37,047 bases of DNA from Candidatus Aquidulcis sp. (GTDB lineage: Bacteria; Chloroflexota; Anaerolineae; Anaerolineales; UBA4823): assembly GCA_020723385.1 (NCBI GenBank), contig DYIZ01000055.1:1-37047 (forward strand), written 5' to 3'. The notes under the pieces are model-generated. The model saw nothing but the letters and a program-made list of their open reading frames with translations, ran no database searches and was not told the DNA's origin. Shown here in pieces: positions 23,194 to 29,111 of the stretch. A program made the translations under genes and the position numbers. The number at the start of each line of letters is the position of its first letter. Positions within the stretch are counted from its first letter, which is position 1.

Positions 23194-23430
23194 CTATTCC
23201 TGAAGGTTGTCCAGTGCGCTAAAAATCTCATCGGCGCGGTAGATTTGATTACGGGCGTACCCGGTTACTTCACGCAGGATGCCTGCCCGAACCAACTTTT
23301 CTATATACTGCCGGGCAGTCTTGAATGGCATACCTAAACTGCCCGCCAACTGTTTTGTGGAAAGAATCGGTTTGGCAAACAGGAAATCCACCGCTGCACC
23401 CATCCGCTCCGCGTGTCGGTCGGACTCCAC
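23194..23430 (-). pseudogene. Fic-family protein, C-terminal winged-helix fragment
   Basis: A 78-codon open frame that reads like the C-terminal winged helix of Fic/DOC AMP-transferase proteins: [39 protein letters not shown] and RNQIYRADEIFSALD. The catalytic Fic core (HxFx(D/E)GNGRxxR) is not present upstream; instead the DNA is the start of cobT. No ribosome-binding site is seen. It is therefore most likely a remnant left by a deletion or rearrangement, although a stand-alone small DNA-binding protein cannot be excluded. Confidence 0.65.
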
Positions 23431-23439
23431 CTACGGCTG

Positions 23440-23583
23440 TTACCTGACTCGAATCGCTTCCAAACATCCCATACGCCCCAGGCTGCCCTGGGGCTTGGTG
23501 AGCATGTTCTGGCGGGTGCGGGCAGCGGCCATGCTTCCCTGGTCGAGCGGTTTAATGCGGGCGATGATGTTTTCGATGGACAT
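23440..23583 (-). pseudogene. cobT: cobT N-terminal fragment
   Basis: Forty-seven codons that start like nicotinate-nucleotide-dimethylbenzimidazole phosphoribosyltransferase: [20 protein letters not shown] then [11 protein letters not shown]. The normal enzyme is about 350 residues; here the frame ends at 23440 and the DNA beyond is the fic fragment. AGGAGA lies 4 bases before the ATG, and the gene starts 13 bases after the cobO stop, so it was the next gene of the operon. It would have made the lower ligand of cobalamin. Confidence 0.75.
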
Positions 23584-23596
23584 AGGTCTCCTGGTA

Positions 23597-24124
23597 TCAG
23601 AACTCGATCCCCGGCTGGCCCTGGATGCCCTGCTGGTAGGGGTGCTTGATGGCGTTCATATCCGTCACCAGATCGGCATACGCCATCAAATCTGCCGGGG
23701 CGCCGCTCCCGGTGATGATGTGCAATGCCGGCGGGCGGTTGGTTTGCAGCCAGGTCAGCACTTCGGCCAGATCGAGCCAGCCGTATTGGAGGGGGGTAAG
23801 TAAATTCATCCAGCAAAATCAGGTCGTATCCGCCGCTGGTGATTTTTTCCTGCACCAGTTGCCAGCCGTGATGGGCGTGGGCGATGGTCTCGTGCATGTC
23901 TTTGGAGCGCCAGGTGAAGCCGTCGCAGCTGGTGTCCATTCGATGCCGAGTTTTTCGGCGGCCTTAATCTCACCCCACCTGCCGGTCTCGGATTTGATGA
24001 ACTGAACCACACAAATACAGAAACCGCGCCCCCAGGCGCGCAGCAGCGTGCCAAAGGCGGCAGTAGATTTGCCTTTGCCATCGCCGGTGTTAACAATCAG
24101 CAGTCCATGTCGGGTGTTGGTCAT
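23597..24124 (-). pseudogene. cobO: cobO, corrinoid adenosyltransferase with two frameshifts
   Basis: The protein can be read in three pieces. Frame A (from 24124) has the P-loop [12 protein letters not shown] and ends at KLGIEW. The text then continues one frame over with [20 protein letters not shown] and LILLDEFTY, and returns to frame A with [20 protein letters not shown] to the stop at 23597. The first shift (near 23927) fits loss of one base; the second (near 23803) fits one extra base in a run of six G/C. Together they would restore a CobO/BtuR protein of about 175 residues, which adenosylates corrinoids. The second lies in a homopolymer, so a sequencing or assembly error is possible. 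Confidence 0.8.
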
Positions 24125-24156
24125 CGTAATTTATGCTTTCTACACCCCGCGCAGCG

Positions 24157-24834
24157 TCACATGCTCGATCTTCTCTTGGCGAGGGCCTGCATTTCGAGCA
24201 GCACGGATACTGGATAGGGGGATTTTTGGTTGATGGCCGGGTCGAGGCAATCCTGGGCGCGAAACTGTTGCAACACATAATGCTCTGCGTCGGCCAGCCA
24301 ATCGGCAATGGCGGCGATGCTATCCGGCGTAATCCAATCGCTGACGACGGTGGTGCGGAATTCATACGGCAGCCCGCTGTTACGGATCAAGGCGATACTG
24401 GCGTTGATGCGGTCAAGGTCAACTTGCGCCAGCCCGGCCAGGCGGGCATATTGGACGGGTGTGGCCTTGATGTCCATTGCCACCATATCCAGCAGATTTT
24501 GGCGCAGCAATCTTTCGAGAACATCCGGCAGGTAGCCGCAGGTATCCAGTTTTATATGCACGCCCAACATCCTTGCTTGCCGTAAGAAATCCGGCAGCCC
24601 CGGCGACAGGAACGGTTCGCCGCCGCTGAAGACCAGCCCGGTGATCTTGCCTGTGCGCTGTTCGAGATAGTTCAGCACCGTTTTTGTGGGAATATCCGGC
24701 AGGCTGTGGGGACGCAGCACCAGGTCGGCGTTGTGGCACATTGGGCAGTGGAAACAGCAACCGCCCAAAAAGACCGAGGACGCAATATGCCCGGGATAAT
24801 CGAGCAGGGTGGTACGCACCCAGCCTTTGATCAT
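24157..24834 (-). CDS. nrdG: Anaerobic ribonucleotide reductase activating protein (radical SAM)
   Basis: A 225-residue radical SAM enzyme that puts the glycyl radical on NrdD. It starts MIKGWVRTTLLDYPGHIA, has the CxxxCxxC iron-sulphur motif in GGCCFHCPMCHN, and VFSGGEPFL for SAM binding. The start at 24834 overlaps the stop of the glycyl-radical fragment by ATGA, which fixes it; the frame is open far upstream only because it runs through nrdD. The natural C-terminus seems altered: adding one base near 24174 would change LAKRRSSM-stop into LAKEKIEHVTLRGV-stop, ending at 24140 just before cobO. The iron-sulphur core is intact, so activity may be kept. Confidence 0.88.
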   Translation of the reverse strand: MIKGWVRTTLLDYPGHIASSVFLGGCCFHCPMCHNADLVLRPHSLPDIPTKTVLNYLEQRTGKITGLVFSGGEPFLSPGLPDFLRQARMLGVHIKLDTCGYLPDVLERLLRQNLLDMVAMDIKATPVQYARLAGLAQVDLDRINASIALIRNSGLPYEFRTTVVSDWITPDSIAAIADWLADAEHYVLQQFRAQDCLDPAINQKSPYPVSVLLEMQALAKRRSSM

Positions 24835-25004
24835 GGCTCTTGAGCGGCCTTCACAGCGAAAGTTTTGCGGTCTTTGAATTCCTGCTTCTTCCCAGCGTTC
24901 CAGTTTTGCACCGGGCGCAGGTAGCCGACGATGCGCGAGTAAACCTCGCAGGGGATTTTGACTTCGGTCTGAGCGGGTTGTTGGGTTTCGGTTTAAGTTT
25001 CCAT
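24831..25004 (-). pseudogene. nrdD: Glycyl-radical segment of NrdD in its own frame, with a stop at codon 4
   Basis: In a frame different from the main nrdD frame, the text reads EVKIPCEVYSRIVGYLRPVQ then NWNAGKKQEFKDRKTF. This corresponds to the C-terminal segment of class III reductases that carries the radical glycine (RVCGYLG in E. coli). An AAAGGAG box and ATG (25004) precede it, but codon 4 is TAA; a CAA codon there would give an open frame of 57 residues. It ends in an ATGA overlap with nrdG. Either the segment is a separate small gene with a nonsense change, or the nrdD frame was broken by a frameshift. Without it the reductase cannot work. Confidence 0.7.
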
Positions 25005-27076
25005 GTGTTACTCCTTTGATTTGACTGTGGCGCAAGTCTCTGACTTGCGTTACGCGACAGTGACGCCATACCTGGCAGCGCTTCGGGGCTGTGGTCGTAG
25101 GGGCAGTAGGGATGTTCGCCGGGAATGTAGCCATGCACCGGGCAAATGCTAAACGTGGGTGAAAGGGTGAAGTAGGGCAAACGGTAATTCTCGGCAATGC
25201 TGCGCACCAGGCGGCGCACCTGCCGCCAGTCGTCAAGCTGCTCACCCAAAAAGATGTGGACGACCGTTCCGCCGGTGTAGCGAGTTTGCAGTGAATCCTG
25301 GTGATCGAGCACAGCGAACAGGTCATCGGTGTAATTGACCGGCAGTTGGGTGGAGTTGGTGTAGTAGGGTGTCTCCGGGCTGCCCGAAGCGACGATTTCG
25401 GGATGCTGCTTGCGGTCGGTGCGCGCCAGGCGGTAGGATGCGCCTTCGGCGGGGGTGGCTTCCAGGTTGTATAAATTCCCGCTTTCGCGTTGGAAGCGTT
25501 CCAGTTCCTGGAGCATAAAATCCATCGTGCGCTCGGCGAAGGTCTTGCCGGCCGGGTCGTCAATACCCAGGCCGGTGATCATCTGGCAGGCTTCGTGCAT
25601 CCCGATCAGCCCAATGGTCGAGAAGTGGTTGCTCCAATACCTGCTGGTGCGTTCCTTCACCGGGCGCAGGTAGTAGGCTGAATTAGGATAAAGCCGTTGC
25701 TCCATGAACTGTTCGAGCAGCTTGTGCTTGATTTCCAGGCTGGTACGGCTGATTTCCATCAGCCGCACCAGTTCTTTCTGGAATTCGGCCTCGTCCCCGG
25801 TGATGTGGGCGATATGCGGCAGATTGAGGGTGACAACGCCCACCGAACCGGTCAGCGGGGTGGATGCGAAAATCCCGCCCATGCGTTTGCGCAGTTGGCG
25901 GTTATCGAGGCTCAGGCGGCAGCACATCGAGCGGGCGTCGTCGGGGTGCATGTCGCTGTTGATGAAGTTGGCAAAATAAGGGATGCCGTATTTGCCGGTC
26001 ATCGCCCAGATCGGTTCGAGCAGGTCGCTCTCCCAATCGAAGCCCTGCGCCAGGTTGTAGGTGGGGATGGGGAAGGTGAACACGCGGCCTTTGGCGTCGC
26101 CGGTCAGCATCACTTCAGCAAAGGCGCGGTTGATCAGGTTCATTTCGACCTGGTAATCGCCATAAGTGCTGTCCTGGTACTCGCCGCCGATCACCACCGG
26201 CTGGCTACGAAACATTTCCGGCGCGACCAGGTCAAGAGTAATGTTCGAGAATGGCGTCTGGAAGCCGACGCGCGTCGGCACGTTCATGTTGAAGACAAAT
26301 TCCTGGATGGCCTGTTTGACCTGGGGATAGCTCAAGCCGTCATGGCGCACGAAAGGGGCCAGCAGCGTATCGAAGTTGGAAACGGCCACTGCCCCCGCCG
26401 ATTCGCCTTGCAAGGTGTAGAAAAAGTTGACCAACTGCCCCAGCGCCGTCTGCAAATGTTTGGGCGGGGCGCTTTCCACTTTTGCGGAGACGCCGCAAAA
26501 GCCCTGCACCAGCAGGTCGAGCAAATCCCAGCCGCAGCAGTACACCGAGAGCGCCCCCAGGTCGTGCAGGTGCAGCGCCCCGCTTACATGGGCCTGGCGC
26601 ACTTCGGGCGGGTAAACCTTGTTCAGCCAATATTGCGAGGCAATCGCCGAGGCCAGGTAGAATTTGAGGCCCTGGAGCGAGTAATTCAGGTTGCTGTTTT
26701 CCGAAACCCGCCAGTTGGCTACCTGAAGGTAATCTTCGATCAATTTTTCGCCGTCCAGCATCATGTGCTGCGTTTGGCGCGCTTCCTGGCGCTGCTGGCG
26801 GTACAGGATATACGCTTTGGCGATTTTGTAATGGTCAGACTTGGTCAGGGTTTCCTCGACCACATCCTGAATCTGTTCCACCGATGGGGGATTGACCCCC
26901 TGTTCCTCGCAGCGCTGCGTCAGCAGGCTGACCACCGAGTAGGAAATCATCTCCGCCCACGAATGCCCCACATCGGCGTTAACCGCCCGGGTGGCGGCAA
27001 AGACGGCATTTTCGATGCGCTGGCGGTCGAAGGGCTGGATCGAACCGTCGCGTTTGATGACCTGGATAGGTTTCAT
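24851..27076 (-). CDS. nrdD: Class III anaerobic ribonucleoside-triphosphate reductase, large part
   Basis: An open frame of 741 codons. The ATP cone is at residues 1-90 (QVIKRDGSIQPFDRQRIENA). The catalytic barrel follows, with SALHLHDLG-like GALHLHDLGALSVYCCGWDL, NVPTRVGFQTPFSNITLD, SMCCRLSLDNRQLRKRMGG and GSVGVVTLNLPHIA. The last trusted stretch is TFSICPVHGYIPGEHPYCPY (about 652-671); the final 60 or so residues (from about 25080 on) run over a palindrome and then in the wrong frame over the glycyl-radical segment, so they are probably not natural. The enzyme makes dNTPs without oxygen, with formate as usual reductant. It is first in the operon nrdD-nrdG-cobO-cobT and is preceded by a long regulated leader. 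Confidence 0.9.
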   Translation of the reverse strand: MKPIQVIKRDGSIQPFDRQRIENAVFAATRAVNADVGHSWAEMISYSVVSLLTQRCEEQGVNPPSVEQIQDVVEETLTKSDHYKIAKAYILYRQQRQEARQTQHMMLDGEKLIEDYLQVANWRVSENSNLNYSLQGLKFYLASAIASQYWLNKVYPPEVRQAHVSGALHLHDLGALSVYCCGWDLLDLLVQGFCGVSAKVESAPPKHLQTALGQLVNFFYTLQGESAGAVAVSNFDTLLAPFVRHDGLSYPQVKQAIQEFVFNMNVPTRVGFQTPFSNITLDLVAPEMFRSQPVVIGGEYQDSTYGDYQVEMNLINRAFAEVMLTGDAKGRVFTFPIPTYNLAQGFDWESDLLEPIWAMTGKYGIPYFANFINSDMHPDDARSMCCRLSLDNRQLRKRMGGIFASTPLTGSVGVVTLNLPHIAHITGDEAEFQKELVRLMEISRTSLEIKHKLLEQFMEQRLYPNSAYYLRPVKERTSRYWSNHFSTIGLIGMHEACQMITGLGIDDPAGKTFAERTMDFMLQELERFQRESGNLYNLEATPAEGASYRLARTDRKQHPEIVASGSPETPYYTNSTQLPVNYTDDLFAVLDHQDSLQTRYTGGTVVHIFLGEQLDDWRQVRRLVRSIAENYRLPYFTLSPTFSICPVHGYIPGEHPYCPYDHSPEALPGMASLSRNASQRLAPQSNQRSNTWKLKPKPNNPLRPKSKSPARFTRASSATCARCKTGTLGRSRNSKTAKLSL
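25031..25049. repeat. Palindrome with 3-base loop in the 3' part of the nrdD frame
   Basis: CGCAAGTC and GACTTGCG pair around a TCT loop, with weaker pairing outside (CTGTGG / TTACGCGACAG). Same design as the palindromes at 1157-1229 and 10301-10405. It sits just after the last credible NrdD codons and just before the ribosome-binding site of the glycyl-radical segment. Confidence 0.75.
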
Positions 27077-27078
27077 AA

Positions 27079-27120
27079 AAGCCTCTTGTCGACATCAAGA
27101 TAGACGCGAGCAAGAGGCTT
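27079..27120 (-). promoter_or_regulatory. Hairpin that covers the nrdD ribosome-binding site
   Basis: On the minus strand AAGCCTCTTG (27120-27111) can pair perfectly with CAAGAGGCTT (27088-27079). The second arm contains AAGAGG, the only Shine-Dalgarno-like box before the ATG at 27076, so the folded form should block translation. It follows directly after the leader terminator. Confidence 0.65.
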
Positions 27121-27153
27121 AAACAAAAACGCTCAACCCGTTTGGATTGAGCG
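27121..27153 (-). terminator. Leader terminator between riboswitch and nrdD
   Basis: CGCTCAATCC and GGGTTGAGCG form a 10-bp stem (one G-T pair) with loop AAAC, followed on the minus strand by TTTTTGTTT. Its place between the riboswitch and the coding region is that of an attenuator. Confidence 0.85.
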
Positions 27154-27236
27154 CGAAAAGCCGGTCTATTCGGAAAAGCAAAGATACCGAACAGGCTGCC
27201 TCCTTGCTCGAGAAGGACAAACGAAGGAAAAACACA

Positions 27237-27375
27237 AGGCAGGCATCCTGGCTTCTTGCGAACCGTTTGGTTCACAGGTTACAGTTGCGGCACAGCGCTG
27301 GACTCCCTGTTGGTAAACAGGCCACCAGCTTACACCTTTTAAGCCCTGACATCCGGGCAATCGGGTCACCTTGCA
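27237..27375 (-). promoter_or_regulatory. Cobalamin riboswitch
   Basis: On the minus strand the leader holds the conserved core GCTGTGCCGCAACTGTAACC (B12 box region; the usual form is GCTGTCCCGCAACTGTAA), preceded by ACAGGGAGTCCAGC and followed by the closing AAGCCAGGATGCCTGCC (usual form AGCCAGGAGACCTGCC). The 5' limit is estimated from AAGGTGACCCG. Order and spacing agree with the AdoCbl riboswitch family. It lies 160 bases before the nrdD ATG and is followed by a terminator and a hairpin over the ribosome-binding site, so bound cobalamin should turn the operon off. Confidence 0.88.
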
Positions 27376-27461
27376 GAATAATTTATTGAACGTGCTGGAA
27401 TGATTTTAATGGCAATCGGGTGATGAGTCCAGCCCAGGATTACGCCAATATGCGCTACCAC

Positions 27462-27668
27462 CTGGTCAGCGTGCCGCCAGGATATGGCAAAACTACCCCG
27501 CTCGATCATGGACACAATCTGGTGATGCACATTTCTGCTGATTAGTGCTGGATGAAGGCAACATCGCCCGGCCAAGTTCTGGAGCTTCCTCGCTCCAGTG
27601 CCCGCGCCACAGGTCCCGACCTTCTCGAACCCGTCCAGGTTGTGATCAATGACAAGCCCGGGAAATGG
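27462..27668 (+). pseudogene. Degraded N-terminal fragment of a MalT-like regulator gene
   Basis: The DNA reads [16 protein letters not shown], a P-loop nearly equal to [16 protein letters not shown] of the intact regulator at 29112, then a stop, then in other frames LVLDEG, FWSFLAPVPAPQVPTFSNP, which align with LALDES ... [19 protein letters not shown]. Several frameshifts and a stop make it a clear pseudogene. Nothing of the rest of that gene is visible. The following 300 bases up to 27973 contain only the hairpin at 27775 and no gene. Confidence 0.8.
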
Positions 27669-27774
27669 AGAAAATCAACAATTTCAGCGAGCAATACCCG
27701 GCGCTGCAATTCATGGGCGACAGCGCGCCTTCCGAAACGGCTGGCGAATAGCCAGGGGTTATGGTGTAATGTAC

Positions 27775-27812
27775 AAGCTGGATGTCGGCGTACTGCTGAC
27801 ATCCAGCTTTTC
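27775..27812 (+). terminator. Terminator-like hairpin after the MalT remnant
   Basis: AAGCTGGATGTC and GACATCCAGCTT form a perfect 12-bp stem with an 11-base loop, followed by TTCTG. It may once have ended the lost gene. Confidence 0.65.
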
Positions 27813-27973
27813 TGTAATGAGGTCGGTGGCTTTTGAATTCAAAAACGAAGGGAATGACTTAAGTGTTACGAAGTGCTACACTATATTTGAGTATACCGAA
27901 TTCGATACCAGGGTGTATACGTTATCCTTGTGCTTTTTAAGCCGGGCATTGCGTTGTAAGAAAGGGCGCTGGC

Positions 27974-28498
27974 ATGTCAGATAAAATCTTGTATTACGAG
28001 AAACTTTCTTCAAAGCGAACCGGGGCGCTTTTCCTGGCACTCACGCTGCTTTGCTTTCTGCTCTTCATTTGGCGTGTAGAAGCCTCCGGGTTGGATTTCC
28101 TTGCGGGGGTTTTGCTCTTCTTCGGCGGATTTTTCTTTTTCTACGTTGTGAATTATCGGACGCTCACCATCCAACTGGCCGCAGAGACCCTGACACTCAC
28201 TTTTGGCATCTTTACCTGGCAAGTGCTCCTGGAGAACATCGCGGCCTGCGAATTAGATGAAATCCCGCCGCTAATGAGATGGGGTGGCGCCGGGATTCAC
28301 TTCATGTTCATTCGTAAACGCTATCGCACCTCGTTCAATTTCCTGGAATACCCGCGCGTTGTGATCGCGTTCAAGAGAAAAGCAGGTCCGGTGCAGGATA
28401 TTTCCTTTTCAACCCGCCAGCCTGATGAAGTGATAAAAAAAATTCGTGAAGCGACAACGGCCATGCCCTCTACGGAAAGGCCTGCCCATGGAATTTAG
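27974..28498 (+). CDS. Membrane protein with a possible bacterial PH-like domain
   Basis: A 174-residue protein with two membrane segments (about 16-36 and 42-62) and a soluble C-terminal part. That part, with YRTLTIQLAAETLTLTFGIF, a following W and LLENIAACELDEIP, and a strand-rich stretch ending in PRVVIAFKRKAG, looks like the bacterial PH-type fold found after two membrane helices. The call is by pattern only. The C-terminal 11 bases of the gene overlap the start of the next gene, so they form an operon. No enzyme motif is seen. Confidence 0.6.
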   Translation: MSDKILYYEKLSSKRTGALFLALTLLCFLLFIWRVEASGLDFLAGVLLFFGGFFFFYVVNYRTLTIQLAAETLTLTFGIFTWQVLLENIAACELDEIPPLMRWGGAGIHFMFIRKRYRTSFNFLEYPRVVIAFKRKAGPVQDISFSTRQPDEVIKKIREATTAMPSTERPAHGI

Positions 28499-29048
28499 CC
28501 CTGATCTGCAAATTGGCTGGTTGAATGGTTGGCTCGGCCTGTTGGCGTTAGCGGCAACGGAGGGAGTGCTTTTCTGGGTCTTTCCCAAACCAGTGGTAGC
28601 TCGGCTCTTTGACCGGTCTGGCTGGAGTCCCAAACAACGTGCCTTCACCATCGCCGGTAAACTCTGCGCGTTGGCTTGCCTGGCCTTGCTCATCCTGACG
28701 CCTTTGAAAATAGGACAACCAGTTTTTTATATCGGAATGATTTTCCTGACAGCCGGGTGGATCGGGCTGGTGAAAGCGCTCTTTGATTTCAAAAATACCC
28801 CGCTGGACGAACCGGTCACGCGCGGCATCTATAAAATCTCTCGGCATCCCCAAATCACCCTGGCTTCGCTCATGCTCCTTGGAACCTGTCTTGCCATTGG
28901 CTCGTGGTTAGCGCTGGCTATCCTATTAATTGCCAGACTCCTGAATCATTTTGGGATCTTGGCTGAGGAGGAAGTCTGCCTCAAACAGTATGGCAATACC
29001 TACCGCGCATATATGAACAAAACGGCGCGCTATTTTATCTTCTTTTAG
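28488..29048 (+). CDS. Isoprenylcysteine carboxyl methyltransferase-like integral membrane protein
   Basis: A 186-residue protein with about five hydrophobic segments. The C-terminal half carries the ICMT/PEMT signature: VTRGIYKISRHPQ (near 110), then ARLLNHFGILAEEEVCLKQY and YRAYMNKTARY, which together hold the SAM-binding and catalytic residues of the family. It is expected to methylate a small membrane-associated substrate; bacterial members have varied or unknown substrates. The start at 28488 has GGAAAGG 7 bases upstream and overlaps the end of the previous gene by 11 bases. Confidence 0.82.
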   Translation: MEFSPDLQIGWLNGWLGLLALAATEGVLFWVFPKPVVARLFDRSGWSPKQRAFTIAGKLCALACLALLILTPLKIGQPVFYIGMIFLTAGWIGLVKALFDFKNTPLDEPVTRGIYKISRHPQITLASLMLLGTCLAIGSWLALAILLIARLLNHFGILAEEEVCLKQYGNTYRAYMNKTARYFIFF

Positions 29049-29099
29049 TTTAGGCTGGATGTCTGCCCAAATTACACCCATTGCGAATGTAAATTGCGC

Positions 29100-29105
29100 T
29101 ACAAT
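29100..29105 (+). promoter_or_regulatory. -10 box of a probable leaderless mRNA (MalT-like gene)
   Basis: TACAAT lies 6 bases before the ATG at 29112 and there is no ribosome-binding site. No good -35 box is seen at the usual distance, so an activator may be needed. Confidence 0.45.
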
Positions 29106-29111
29106 CATCCC

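Noticed and set aside
24835-25563. N-terminal extension of the nrdG frame
   Set aside because: The first 240 codons run out of frame through nrdD; the true start is fixed by MIKGWVRTTLLDYPG and the ATGA overlap at 24834.
25697-27103. A 468-codon open frame on the plus strand opposite nrdD
   Set aside because: It is a mirror of the GC-rich nrdD gene, rich in His, Gln, Arg and Ala with no domain pattern, while the minus strand encodes a clear ribonucleotide reductase.
27665-27751. A 28-codon frame starting MEKINNFSEQYPALQF
   Set aside because: No RBS and no known family; it lies in the debris after the MalT remnant and ends quickly.
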